A stretch of 33,338 nucleotides of DNA from Stenocarpella maydis (lineage: Eukaryota > Ascomycota > Sordariomycetes > Diaporthales > Diaporthaceae), in NCBI GenBank assembly GCA_002270565.1, contig NQMI01000255.1, forward strand, positions 1 through 33,338. The letters run 5' to 3'. Positions 1-10,795 of the stretch are shown one piece after another (the stretch's first letter is position 1; each line of letters starts with the position of its first letter). The notes under the pieces were generated by a model that saw only the letters and a list, made by a program, of their open reading frames with translations, did not search any database and was not told the origin of the DNA. The position numbers and the translations under genes were made by a program.

Positions 1-990
1 GGGCCTGCATTCGGGCCTTTCACAGAACATTCCGGAGAGCGTACCGTTGCGAGACTTGACAAGGTCGTACGGTGATGACTCCCGGGGTGCTCGTGAGTTG
101 ACTGAGCATTTACGTCGAGCGAGCGGGCGTGAGCGTCGATGGAGTGCGCGTCGGATGGTCGTACTGGAACACTCTTACTCACCCCCCCTTTCAAGGTATT
201 CAAGGCATGGGCACGACCGATAACCCAGACGAACTGAATCAGCATGTGTGGGGCTAACACAGCTTTTAAGCCACACAGATGAGCATTCCAAGAAACGCTT
301 GTGTCGTCCCGTTGAAAACTGCGGAGGAGGGGGGCGCCGAAAATCTACACATGCTCGCCACCGGCGCGGCAAAGAGCCGAGAAGAGAACTGCTGGCTCCA
401 CACATGCACGGTGATCTACACATTCGTGAATCTCGGGAGGCAACTTCGATACAGTCAACGACCGGGGGGGGGCGGGGGTGTAACTTCGGAGGAGCTCTCG
501 TAGGGCTGACGCGTAGGCGCAAATTCGCCGACGTGCCCTCTTTGGTCCGGGTTCGTTAGCACGCGGTGCTCAGGGGACGCGTTGCCCGTAGCGCCTTGTC
601 ACGGGAACTCGTGCATCACCCGCGATGGGCCGGCCACCTGTGGGCAGGCGGGAGAACCACCGTGGGGTGGTACTGACCGCATCGCAGGTTCGGAGATGAA
701 TGCTCCTGCTGTGCGCCCTCGAAGATCCCCCCCTCCCCCGGGTGCACCGCAATATCCGCTGAGACACCATCGCGACACGGCCAGGTTCAATACGCGGCCT
801 GGGGCTGTGCCTGCGGACCTCGACCCAACGAGCCAAGCCGCTGTCGAAGCTTCGCACTGCGACTTTGCCATGATGACGACGGCAATTGTGTCCAACAGCC
901 GGATACCTCGCCTTTGATCTCCCGCCGACGTGTCCGCTTTGCCGCCGGTGGCTCCGGAAAGTGGCCGATCCGGACAAGCGGGTCAGCAGG

Positions 991-1028
991 AAGGCCCGAG
1001 GAGGCCCGAGGAGGCCCGAGGAGGCCCC
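991..1028. repeat. 10-bp tandem repeat (GAGGCCCGAG)n
   Basis: About 3.8 copies of the decamer GAGGCCCGAG, the first with one mismatch and the last truncated. It lies in gene-free GC-rich DNA. Confidence 0.85.
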
Positions 1029-2307
1029 GACAGACTCGCCTCCCCGCGTGCGCTGTCTCGGGGGCCAACTGCTGACTGGCAGACTGGGTGTGCTCTGTAC
1101 GCCTTCTTCCGTCGATCGAACATTTGGACCCCCACTGCGCCCCCAAACCACGACCACGGGGCAGGGACCCACCGCCGCGCGAGAGCGGAGCAGGTGCACT
1201 CAGAGAACGTGCGACAGCCTGCCAGGCCTGCTGACGGCAGGGAAGGCAGTGTGGATCCGTCCCGAGGACCGCTTCCGCGCGAGCGAGGACCTCGTCGGCT
1301 GTGCTTGCAGCGTCCCGGGTGCTGCAGCGCCGCGACGCTCCAGGTCGTGTTGCGGGTCAGCATGCCAGCGCAGAAGGCAAACTGGCACGAGGACGGAAGC
1401 AGGCAGGGCACGAAGGGGGCGCGGGGGCTCCCGAGGGGTGGTCTTTATTCGAGGCGGCGGCCGTCGGGATTCCTGGCTGGCAATTAGTGAAGCGATATTT
1501 GTGGGGGGGTTGGCGGCCAAGCGCTGCGACATGACCTCGAGGCCGAGATACCGAGGGCTTGCCCATCTGCCTCCCGCGGGTGACGGCAGGTGAGAGACCG
1601 CCTCGTCAGGCCGAAGGCAGTGCCAGCAGGTGAACCCAGCAATAAAGTAGCGAGAGGAGTGAGGGGCGCGACAGAGCAGAAAGCAACAACACATGCGGTC
1701 AGGCAGTCAGGCAGGACGGGACAGAAGACGCCTGCGAGACTCCGAGGGACCCCCCTGTGAGGTCTGTCTGCATGTCGAGCAGCATTCCGTGTGGGTATTG
1801 GGTCGCCCACTGAGCGAGATGGCGCGGAAGCTTTGCTCAAGCGACCAAGCAGACTAAGAGAGCTTGGGATATGTCTGCGCGAGCGAGGAAGCTCGACGCG
1901 TCTGCTACACCTGGGGGGGACCCTTCATCGGGCAAACCGCAGCCCCGCAATCCTGCAGCCGGCTCGAGTTATCACCACAGCAGCAGAAGCAGCAGCAGGA
2001 GGAGGAGGCTCATCGGCAACTTCGGGCTGGCTCTTGGAGAGATGTTTGTTGCCAAGAGGGAACAAGGCCGCTGTGTACGAGCAGGCTAGCTGAAAACAGT
2101 AGCCCAAGGGGGGCACATGACGGACCAAAACTGCCAAAGCGTGACTCCTCCCCCGGTTTTTTACCCCAGGCTTTTCTCATTGGGACCTGGAGAAATTGGA
2201 TTGCTTTCGGATGAGGGGTCCAGATTAAGCTGGGGGTGCGGGATGGTATGATCTTGACGATCAGGCATGGGGGCAGAGCCGTGGGTAGGAAATAAAAGAT
2301 ACTGTGT

Positions 2308-2358
2308 CTGACTGACTGACTGACTGACTGACTGACTGACTGACTGACAGACAGACAG
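2308..2358. repeat. (CTGA)n followed by (CAGA)n microsatellite
   Basis: About ten CTGA units run from 2308 to 2348 and change into about three CAGA units. No gene is nearby. Confidence 0.95.
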
Positions 2359-3084
2359 CTCGGGGCTGCCGGGTTGAGGTTGTGGACTACTGAGGTATTA
2401 TCATTGTGGCATGCCCACATATGTGGACTGCAATACTCCGTACACTACTGCCCAATGCCGGGCAGCCCCAGAATGACCAAGAAAGAGTGCTTACGATAGC
2501 TGGTACCTAGCCAGGCAGCTAGGTATGGTGAAAGCCAAATGCCATGGCCAGATTCTGATGCTTGGGCTGCTGGGTGCCGGTGAGGAGGCTTGTTCGCCAT
2601 GCTCCGCTATTACTCCTGATATGGGGGGGGATCCTTATTAGTCGGGCATGTCAAACAGGACTTGGCTCCAGCATCTCGTTCTCCCGCAGCCGGAAGTGAG
2701 GGGAACGAGGCACCGACTCGACTCGGGCCACGATGCCACGGAGCAACCACGGGCTGACGTCTCGCTGACCGCCTGGGAGCCCCCTATAGTGACTGACCCC
2801 TAATGAGGGGTGCGCGTGTGAACACGTTTGTGTCTCCCGGCAGGGCTGGGGGGTGGGGGGTGGCACAAGGGGATTTGGAGCTAGCGGTTGCGAGGCCCGA
2901 AAGGAAGAGAGGGACTCGGTAGGGGTGGATGGGGCTGCAGCACAGGGAGGGCCACAGGGCCACTTTACACAGGGCCACAGGCCGCCGTAGCGCTGGGACG
3001 GGCGGGCATGTTCCTGGCCTGCTCCCCCGCTGTCAGTGACCCGTCGTGCTGGAGCGTGATGCAGGCTGGCAGCGGTGGAAAGGC

Positions 3085-3118
3085 AGCAACAACAACAACA
3101 ACAACAACAACAACAACC
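3085..3118. repeat. (CAA)n trinucleotide repeat
   Basis: About eleven CAA/ACA units in gene-free DNA, followed by an A-rich tract. Confidence 0.95.
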
Positions 3119-3324
3119 AAAAAAAGAAAGAGAGGGAAAAAAGGGTGCTGCAGATCTGAGGACGCACATGGACGGGGAATGGGGGGGCATGTCCAGGGTC
3201 AGGAAAGGGGGCTGTCCGGACTGTACCGGTGCTGCATTCTAGTGTAGCCGTGCAGTAGGGGACCAATTGCCCTGCAAGGGACAGCGAATGCATCCGGAGA
3301 ATATGCCGGAGTGCCAGTCAGTGA

Positions 3325-3365
3325 AGAGAGAGAGAGAGACACACACACACATACAGAGAGAGAGG
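3325..3365. repeat. Compound (GA)n-(CA)n-(GA)n repeat
   Basis: Dinucleotide run AGAGAG, then ACACAC, then AGAGAG. Confidence 0.9.
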
Positions 3366-3653
3366 GGAATGATGGGCTCACGGCGTGGGGGCGTGCATAT
3401 CCATAGGAGAGAGGGGGGGGGTGCGGGCGGGCCGTCCCTGAGTCTACCTTCTCTGGTCATTGCCCAAGGTCTTGGGACTGCATTGCAATCTGTCTATTTC
3501 CCATGAGGCCCGACGAGGTGGTGAGATGGACCGGTTGGTGGCTTGCCACGTCTCCCTCTCCTGGCCAGGCCGTCCAATAACGTCCAGCACATGTCCATCT
3601 CAGCCCAGCCCGGCTCATCCCAAACCAGACAGATGTGTGAGCTGTCTACCCGC

Positions 3654-3750
3654 CCTACCTACCTACCTACCTACCTACCTACCTACCTACCTACCTACCT
3701 ACCTACCTACCTACCTACCTACCTACCTACATACCTACCTAGGTAGGTAG
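3654..3750. repeat. (CCTA)n tetranucleotide array ending in a palindrome
   Basis: More than twenty CCTA units with one CATA interruption near 3731. At the right edge ACCTACCT meets AGGTAGGT (3733-3748), a perfect 16-bp palindrome, so the array flips into its own complement. Further TAGGTA copies follow to about 3790. Confidence 0.95.
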
Positions 3751-3988
3751 TAGGTACTGCATAGTAGGTACTACATAGTAGTAGGCAGGCAGGTGGTGGG
3801 CATTCAGACGACCTGACATGTGAGAGAAACAAGAGAGGGGGCCACGCACCCATGCTTCCCATTCGGCCCGGAGCCACTACTGAAACCGTGCATACGTCCA
3901 GCCGGGCCACGGCTGGTCAGGCTGGCCTGCCATTGAAACGCGTCGAGGTTAGAAGACGGAGAATTGGAAAGGCATCTGGTGCTGCTTA

Positions 3989-4016
3989 GGCCCAGGCCCA
4001 GGCCCAGGCCCAGGCC

Positions 4017-4048
<32 letters not shown>

Positions 4049-4067
4049 GAAGCAGAAGCAGAAGCAG
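3989..4067. repeat. Compound (CCCAGG)n-(AGC)n-(AGAAGC)n repeat
   Basis: About five CCCAGG units (to about 4018), then about eight AGC units, then about four AGAAGC units. They could be read as Arg/Pro or Ser/Arg codons in a plus-strand frame, but no gene structure supports that. Confidence 0.9.
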
Positions 4068-4206
4068 CTACCAAACGGGCTGCCGGAACAGGAACCCCCC
4101 GGCCTCCCTGCCAAGGCCTGTGCTGCACATTCCAGTTTCCCCGGCTGCGCTCACCCCACCCTCTTCCTCAACCCCCGGCTCCACCACCCCCCCTCTGACA
4201 CCTGCT

Positions 4207-4228
4207 GCAGGGCAGGGCAGGGCAGGGT
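4207..4228. repeat. (GGCAG)n pentamer repeat
   Basis: About four GGCAG units. The complementary pentamer CTGCC is repeated about 0.8 kb downstream. Confidence 0.85.
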
Positions 4229-4800
4229 AGTGTATAGGCTATTACACTAGGTCGCGTGTGCTGGATGTGCGTGTACCTGACCTCTTCTATGTGCTCTGCC
4301 TAAGCTTGGGTCTGCGCTCTGTATTGGTGCGGGAGCGAGACGACACACCACGCTCAGTCAACCCAGCCCAGTCAGAAGCGACGACGCCCTTGCACACATG
4401 GATCGATCCCGTCCCTCTGACTGTGTCTTTCCTCCCTCCCTCCCTCGAGCCCTCTCGAGCAACCACAACCTTAACAGCCCACGATCTTCCGCCGCCTCAT
4501 TGCCTGCCCCTCCACCTGCATACACCACAGCATCCAGTACCTTGCATTGTCCTGCACTCGCCTCCACCGGCCAGAATCCACACGCCCGCCTGAGCAAACC
4601 CTGCCCGGCCAGGTCTCGTACGCTGCTCCGTACACCAGGGAGACCCACTCCGCCACGAGATCTTGCAAGTCTCTTCCTCTCCGGAATACTGTGTGCACTC
4701 GTGCCGCCGCCCGGTCAGAAGAGAACGCCCAACCTGCAGCCCATGTGCTCGTGCCATCGCCCGACCATCTTCCAGACCGCTATCCCACCACAAGTCCTCT

Positions 4801-4820
4801 GCCCGCCCGCCCGCCCGCCC
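4801..4820. repeat. (GCCC)5 repeat in the leader
   Basis: Five GCCC units inside the C-rich leader of the gene at 5054. Confidence 0.9.
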
Positions 4821-4996
4821 TTATATTCGAGCAGCAGCAGCAGCAATATCAGTCCCGTCCCCCCCCCCGCCGACTCGGCTCGACAGACAGGACTGAGCAG
4901 TACTTGGTCGCTTCGCATGGCCCACATGTTGCTGCCGTGACAGAGACCGCCCAATTGCAACTCGCCAATATCCACCGCCGGTGGCATCGTGCCTTT

Positions 4997-5030
4997 CTGC
5001 CCTGCCCTGCCCTGCCCTGCCCTACCCTGC
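4997..5030. repeat. (CTGCC)n repeat just upstream of the start codon
   Basis: About seven CTGCC/CCTGC units with one imperfect copy (CCTAC), ending 23 bp before the chosen ATG at 5054. It probably sits in the 5' leader. Confidence 0.9.
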
Positions 5031-5053
5031 CATCCTCTGCCCCCTTGGCAACA

Positions 5054-6799
5054 ATGACGCGCCTCCCCGCCGACGACTCATTCTTCCCCTCGCCTGCTCT
5101 TGACACCGACCAGGTCCTGGCCTCAACCTCCGGAACCCCCAGCGCCCGCGCCTCGTCCTCGGTTATATCGCCTCTGAGCTTGTCCGGTGCCGCTCACTAC
5201 TTCGACCAGCCGCCTCACCCCTCCGTCACAAGTCATCCACTCCCAGGCCCAACCCACGCAAGCTTCTCCTCCCTCATGACTGGAGAAACTTGTGGGCCCC
5301 CTCAGGTCCCACCGCCCAATTTTCTCTCGCCACATCTCACACCGATCCCCTCCCACGCCCAGTATCAACTGCAGTTCCAACGCCACCCCCAGCAGCGCGC
5401 TGCGAGCCTCTCGCCCACCAGGAGATCCTTTGCCAGAGGGAACGGTAGGATGGACGACGGCCGACGCTCCCCTGATGTCGACCTGCCCGCCAGGAGCGCG
5501 CCGGGCCTTCCCGTGCCCGTGGATACCATTTCCGGGACTGGTTCTGGGCTCATCACCATTCGGCGGCCTGCCCTACGTTCGACATCTACGGACAACTACT
5601 CGGGCGCCGAGTCGCAATCCTTGTCTCTGGAGTAAGCGCATGGGAGCAGCCCCCATATTCCAGAGTATCCTTGAGACCCCAGCAGCTGACATTTACTCAG
5701 GGCAAGAATGCGACAGGCGTGGGATGAGGAAAGGAGAGCACTGCAGGCCAGCCGTGACAGGGCAGAGGACTTGTACAGAGACGCGATAGAAGCCTTGAGG
5801 AGTGAGCACGCATCTGCACAAGCGAGGTGGGAGGCCGAGAGGTACAAGTTACAAACGCACATTACCCTGCTGCAGAATCGGCTCAGGAAGTCTGAGGCGC
5901 GCTGGAATGAGACGTCTATGAGGGGGGGGGGTTTAGATTCGCGGTCCATCTCATTCCAGGGCAGCTCATCATCACAGCTGAGCCCCACAGGACAGCCAGA
6001 ATCCCTCCTTGCCCTGCACAACGACAACATTACTCCGGATCAAAAAATCGCCATGGATCATGAGACACCATCAAAAGTCATCGACGTGCAGGAGTATCAC
6101 AAGGACTTGGAGGGCATCCACCTCAAAGTAAATGCTGTCAAAAAGGCGACTTTCACCGACACGCCATCCAGCAGTGGGTCCAAAACGTCGAGCGGGGGTG
6201 GATCACCATCCCACACCCCAGAGGAGCGCCGGGAGCTGGCAAGAGAGCGCTGCGTGCGTGCGCTCAAGGCCGACCCGCTCTCGAGGCTCACAATGAATGC
6301 TGGACACACCCCGACTGTGTCCATGTCGTTTGCGAGTACTGGTGCGACCAACACGGTCACCAGCAGCGGGTCCAACACACCAACGCTGATGAGCGGCGAC
6401 GGGGCCATTAGCTCCGACGGAAACGACGGCAACGACGGTCGCGAGTCTAAAGAGCCCGTTGAGCCGATTGCAACCGCTATGGACGATGCTGACCACGGCC
6501 CTGCCATCATGGAACCCTCAGATGAGGACCCGGAGCTCAGGGGCCCACTGACGCTGCGCAACATGCCTGCAAAGGACGAAATCTTCCTGCGGAGACTAGC
6601 AGATAAGCTCGAGCAGGTCGCAGAGGACGCAACACCGACCGTACTCAAGGACGCCGAGTGCGACAAGAGCGAGCCAAGTGCCCAAGCAGCACCCATCCCA
6701 GCAGCAGACGACGACAGCGACGGCGAAGATGCCGAGCCCGACATCCCCCTCAAGCTTCGGTCGACCTCGAACTTTGGCAAGCCACTTGGCTCGCTTTGA
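5054..6799 (+). CDS. Conserved fungal coiled-coil/low-complexity protein, function unknown
   Basis: Two exons, 5054-5631 and 5701-6799, encode 558 residues. The 69-nt intron has donor GTAAGC, a CTGAC branch-like site and acceptor ACTCAG, and the frame stays open across the join. Residues 1-190 are Ser/Pro/Thr-rich and probably disordered. Residues about 196-263 are rich in Glu, Arg and Ala with a heptad-like pattern, a likely coiled coil beginning MRQAWDEERR. Later blocks look conserved: HKDLEGIHLKVNAVKKATF (about 326), GHTPTVSMSF (about 394), LRNMPAKDEIFLRRLADKLE (about 478) and a C-terminal LKLRSTSNFG. I recall similar blocks in uncharacterised Pezizomycotina proteins but know no function. 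The ATG at 5054 has A at -3 and lies at the start of the unbiased sequence. The frame is open back to an ATG at 4547, so a longer N-terminus is possible but would be low-complexity leader sequence. Confidence 0.85.
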
Positions 6800-7149
6800 G
6801 ACGGGACCGCATTCTACCCGCCTCCCCTACATAAATAATGTAATGTCATAGCGACGACTCGCCGGGCGCGATGAATACGGTCAAGCACTGCTATTCCCTT
6901 TGTCATCTGGGATGCAAGGAAAGGAGACAAGACACGATCGGGCTGCTGTCGCTCACTCAAGACTGTAAGCCATTGTCATTTGTCTGGGCAGGATAGGAAA
7001 CTAGAACTGGTTCTACGGCATGGGGAAGGACTTGAATCTTGTCATGAGCGGACAAGGGAACCAACCCCCTGTGTTGCGCAGGAGGGAGGGAGATTTATGA
7101 CAGTGGTCCTGGTGAGCCGGACACTGACGGATCAGAGACTTTGCACAGC

Positions 7150-7173
7150 TTTTTTTTTTTTTTTTTTTTTTTT
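7150..7173. repeat. Poly(T) tract, 24 T
   Basis: Uninterrupted run of T on the plus strand in the convergent 3' intergenic region. Its length may vary between reads. Confidence 0.95.
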
Positions 7174-7683
7174 GCACAATACCCCAGGTACAACACCGAA
7201 TGTTTGCACACACCACTTGAAATCTATCTATTGAGAGCTCCGAAAGGGGGCCAAGCCGTGACAAGTGAAGCAATATCCTTGGCAATCGAGCGTGGACGCC
7301 TGTAGTGAAGTATCTGGCCGGTAGCCATCAAATGACCTCATTGCGCAGGGTTCTCCTGCATATGCAAGCATATCAAGCAACCCAACAAGTGGTGCCGTGT
7401 TGTCTTGGACAGACGTGTCACCGGGTGGTGGCTCTCCCAGACATCAAAAATAGGGATTCTTTATCAATTGGCTCCATATCCACCGTAACCCAAATGCTAG
7501 AGAACAAGACAAATGCGCCATTTCAATTGATTCCCACTCAAATAAGAATCCACACAAGGCCAAGTCATAGGGACCCCCCCCCGGCCAAAAAAAACCTTAA
7601 AACATGCTGCTGCTTGTTCCCCCCGCATCTTTTCTCGCACATTCAATCGCTCCGAACCACGTGCGTGTGCATACGTGCCATTC

Positions 7684-7711
7684 ATAGATAGATAGATAGA
7701 TAGATAGATAG
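7684..7711. repeat. (ATAG)7 microsatellite
   Basis: Seven ATAG/GATA units about 60 bp beyond the 3' end of ISN1, probably in its 3' untranslated or flanking region. Confidence 0.95.
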
Positions 7712-7769
7712 TCCCGCACCCGCGCTCGGTGGCTGTCACATGCTAAACAGGCACGTTATGCACGCGTGC

Positions 7770-9622
7770 TCAGGTTAGCTTCTTGTACATTAGGTCGCCC
7801 AGCTCGTCTAGGAGTTCTCTGCGATTGCATTGTCAGCCACATGTTTCGGGCCGAAAAGACGACAGTCCCCTGTGAGCCAATGGAGGGAAAGGTGTGTACA
7901 TGAATTCATGCGCACGCGCGCGCGCGCACACACATACACACACACATATATATCATGCAAGGGCCGTGGTGTGTAGTAGCCGTGAGCTGAGCCAGGGGAA
8001 GGAGGGGGTCATGTACTCACACTGTCTCCTCCGGGCTCGCGATCCACGCCGTGGTGCCGACGCTGCGGGCTCGGAAGTCGTTGGCGCCGGCGCTGAGGAA
8101 CTGGTCGCCCACGTGCAGCGTGTTGTCGGGGCTAAAGTGGAGTTTGCTGCTGCCGCTGTTCTGCGACTGCTTCTCAAAGTACCTTTGGCACACGGTCACG
8201 CCCCATGACTTGTCGCCAATGTCCACGAAGACGTCGCGCCCGCCGTTGCTGGTGTGCGTTTGGGCACATCTTGTCAGCGGGACGTGTTACACAGTCGAGA
8301 TATGTAGGGCCCCGAGGTAAACATAGGCAGATAGGTATTATGGGCAGGCAGGGCCCCACGGCCGCGGGAGGGGGGTCGGATTCGCTTACAAGGCACAAAA
8401 CGGCACCCTCTTGGCGCGGCCGGCGGAGCTGAGCTCGAGGATCTTCTGCGTGACGAGGACCGTCTCCTCGAGGGACTCACGCGGGATGCGGGCGGTCGGC
8501 GGGTCCGGGATGATGCCCACGGCGCGGTCCTTGCGCATGAGCACGGCGGGGAGGTTCATGGACTTTACGCACTCGCGCAGGGCGGCCTCTGCGTCGTCGA
8601 GCAGGGCGGCGATGTCGGACGCGGACCAGGCCGCCATCTCCGGGGTAAGCCACTCGCCGCGTGGGACGGGCCGCAGCAGGTGCGGCCCCGCCGTCTCGTC
8701 AAAGGCGAAGAGGTAGTTTGCCTCGCCGCCCATGACCAGCAGGTTGGATTTCTGCTGGGGCGACAGCGAGGGCGAGGCGGCCATGGCGTCCAGGAGGCCG
8801 TGCAGGCGGGCGTAGTAGCGGTCGGCCGTGGTGTAGCCCGCGGCAGTGACGATGCCGACGCGGACGTTGCTGCGCAGGAGGTCCAGCAGGCGCGGCACGA
8901 GGGGGCTCGAGGGCTCGAGGGACTGGCCGTCGTCATAGAGGGTGACGTCGCCGTCAAAGGTGGCGAGCTGCAGGGAGCTGTAGGTGGTGACGGCCATGAT
9001 CTGGGCCGAGTTGAGGATGAGGCGCACGTCGTTGAACGAGGGCGAGACGAAGCGGCGGCTCGAGATGTAGCGCTTGCGGTCCTGGAACTTGAAGGCGGCC
9101 TCGAGCGGCAGCCGCGTGAAGAAGGTGCCCACCGTCGGCACCAGCAGCTTGAGCTTGGACGGCAGCGGCGAGCCCTCTTCCTGCAGGGCGATGTGGTCGT
9201 CGATCATGACCTCGACGTCGCGCATGATCTCGGCGTACCGGCGTGCCGACTCCTCGGCCATGTGCTCCAGACTGGGCGCGTGGTCCCTGCCGAGGAACAC
9301 CCCCTGCGGCTGCGAGTGCAGCACGAACGGCACTGCGAGGAGGCCCTTTATCCATTCTGTAGGGCCAATTAGAGACGTATCAGCAAATCCATCCGGTGGG
9401 CTGCGTGCATGGATGCGCCATTCTCGAATCCTCTGATCCGCTGGTGGTTGCACTCAACATGCCCGCGGGGAGGGGGCAGACAAGACACCGCAACAAATCC
9501 CCCCATACCTATCAGCTGGTCTCTCCTATGGGTCTTGAGGGCATCTGGGGAAGCGAGTCAGCCCAGCCTGTAGCAATCACAGGAAGCCGCCTCTCCTCAC
9601 GCTCCCGCGTGTAAGAGGCCAT
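7770..9622 (-). CDS. ISN1: IMP-specific 5'-nucleotidase
   Basis: Cytosolic HAD-fold enzyme that dephosphorylates IMP to inosine in purine salvage. Five exons in reading order: 9601-9622, 9509-9544, 8390-9356, 8021-8248 and 7770-7818, giving 433 residues (yeast Isn1 is about 450). Introns are 56, 152, 141 and 202 nt with GTGAGG, GTATGG, GTAAGC and GTGAGT donors and AG acceptors; several carry CTGAC-type branch sites. The first two coding exons are only 22 and 36 nt but restore the family N-terminus: ALKTHRRDQLIEWIKGLLAV reads straight through two joins. The nucleophile motif TFDGDVTLYDDG lies at residues 152-163 (D154, D156). AFNGGRDVFVDIGDKSWGV spans the join of exons 3 and 4, and HVGDQFLSAGANDF carries the late acidic metal-binding positions. 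The last exon supplies VELLDELGDLMYKKLT. No domain is missing. The start has an AACATGG context, and no alternative is credible. Confidence 0.97.
7909..7953. repeat. Alternating purine-pyrimidine repeat in the last ISN1 intron
   Basis: CG dinucleotides pass into CA and then TA dinucleotides with almost no break in purine-pyrimidine alternation. The tract lies wholly inside the 202-nt terminal intron of ISN1 (7819-8020). Confidence 0.9.
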
Positions 9623-9628
9623 GTTGGG

Positions 9629-9633
<5 letters not shown>

Positions 9634-9673
<40 letters not shown>
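9634..9673. repeat. (GA)20 microsatellite, a (CT)20 leader tract of ISN1
   Basis: Twenty GA units on the plus strand, so (CT)20 on the ISN1 coding strand, ending 11 bp before its ATG. It is almost certainly in the leader or core promoter. CT-rich tracts just upstream of starts are common in fungal promoters. Confidence 0.95.
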
Positions 9674-9676
<3 letters not shown>

Positions 9677-10005
9677 TGCGGGTTGAGCTGGTTACTAACT
9701 CACATTCGACTCTGTACCGTGAAGTCATGATTGGTCCCGTCGCCTTGATTATTGTGTACCACGAATTGCGGTGGGAGGGGGGGAGGAGCCAGCCGTATCC
9801 TGTGCTTTGTTTATTCCTGGATCGTGTTGTCTCTTGAAGCCCCGGCTCTGGGCCGGTTAAGGACGAGAGAGGGAGGGAAAGCGCAACGCTGTCCCATCGT
9901 CTGACCTAAAGCTTGGGCCATGCCAATCCTAGGCCGTGTTCGGCCTACTCCTGAGTGAATGGATGCCCTCAACGGCAGAATAGCAAATTGGACACCCAAG
10001 AAGCC

Positions 10006-10078
10006 AGTAACAAGAATAAGAATGACAATAATGGTAGTAATAATAACAAGAATAAGAATGAAAATGAAAAAAAAAAAA
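10006..10078. repeat. Imperfect AAT/AAG-type A-rich repeat
   Basis: Degenerate units such as AATAAGAATGA and TAATAATAA, ending in a run of 12 A. On the minus strand it is T-rich. Confidence 0.8.
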
Positions 10079-10616
10079 CCCCCGCAGAACACGGTAGTCA
10101 GTCAGCCAGTCTCCTCTAGTACATACAGGGCAGCGATAGCCACCAACATTTATACCGATAGTACAACAATTCTCACGGCCAACCTTGCCTTGAACGAGGG
10201 TAAAAGACAAAAGAAGTCCGTGTTTGCACGCTCTCTAATGTCTCCCAGTCTCGTCCTCTTTCCAGACATGCCATTCAGGTGGGTAGATGGGTTGGTTAGG
10301 TAGGGGGAAATATTCTCATCGAAAAGAAAGACACGGAAAACTTTATCGGAATATGCCCAGACAAGAGCCATCGTCACCCATCTCTCCCACTTCTCCTTCC
10401 CTAGGCCTCTCCTTCTTTATAACCTGACTTGACTGGCGACAGCCCGGAAATGGTAATCAAACCCAAGGCGCTCCCTTCGCCTTGGATTTTTGTTTTTGGT
10501 TCCCAAGCTCTTTTAAATACTTCTTTGGTATCATACGATGCACATCCCCAACCACACGTCTCTGATCTAGGCGCCTCATGCTCGTCCTTCACCCGCGGCC
10601 TCGGCCTGACTCGGCC

Positions 10617-10675
10617 ATCTGCCTCCTGCCTCCTGCCTCCTGCCTCCTGCCTCCTGCCTCCTGCCTCCTGCCTCC
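10617..10675. repeat. 7-bp tandem repeat (GCCTCCT)n
   Basis: About eight near-perfect copies of GCCTCCT, 120-180 bp beyond the NMD5 stop codon. Confidence 0.95.
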
Positions 10676-10795
10676 CCTGGCTACTGTGCGCGGGCCCACA
10701 CCGCGGCACGGGACAGCCGTAGCCGGCCCATGGACGCACCACGCGCGTGCTTTCCTCGCAGCATTGCTCTTATCACAGCCCCACCCCGCACAGGG

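Larger units (their letters stand above)
1..5053. other. Gene-free left flank, GC-rich, repeat-laden
   Basis: No convincing gene was found here. Several reading frames over 100 codons exist on both strands at about 570-1700 and 2650-3250, but they are rich in Arg, Pro and Gly, overlap each other on opposite strands, and show no recognisable domain or splice pattern. They fit chance frames in GC-rich DNA. The stretch holds many short tandem repeats, listed separately. From about 4400 to 5053 it becomes strongly C/T-rich with few G residues, as expected for the promoter and 5' leader of the plus-strand gene starting at 5054. Confidence 0.6.
6800..7769. other. Intergenic region between two convergent genes
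   Basis: This is the shared 3' region of the plus-strand gene ending at 6799 and the minus-strand ISN1 gene ending at 7770. An AT-rich element, ATAAATAATGTAATG, starts at 6831, about 30 nt past the first stop codon, and is a plausible poly(A) signal region. A 24-T run and a GATA repeat are listed separately. No coding region was recognised. Confidence 0.6.
9623..10795. other. ISN1 promoter and NMD5 3' flank
   Basis: Both neighbours are on the minus strand, so this region holds the promoter and leader of ISN1 (its start is at 9622) and the 3' flank of NMD5 (its stop is at 10796). It contains a (GA)20 run close to the ISN1 start, an A/T-rich AAT/AAG tract and a 7-bp tandem array, listed separately. 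The scattered reading frames inside lack domains and overlap repeats, and I see no gene. Confidence 0.6.

Noticed and set aside
886..1593. 235-codon plus-strand frame and overlapping 100-200 codon frames on both strands
   Set aside because: Arg/Pro/Gly-rich text driven by GC content and a decamer repeat; no domain, no splice support, opposite-strand frames equally open.
4398..4940. 180-codon plus-strand frame overlapping the leader
   Set aside because: Pro/Ser-rich by-product of the C/T-rich leader, different frame from the gene, no recognisable domain.
4547..5053. N-terminal extension of the gene at 5054 from an ATG at 4547
   Set aside because: The added residues come from the C/T-rich leader and simple repeats (poly-Gln, CTGCC units). 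The ATG at 5054 has a better context, though the extension is not excluded.
6097..6780. 227-codon minus-strand frame
   Set aside because: Antisense shadow of exon 2 of the plus-strand gene, Ser/Ala/Val-rich, no domain.
8680..9372. 230-codon plus-strand frame
   Set aside because: Antisense to the ISN1 main exon, which has strong family motifs.
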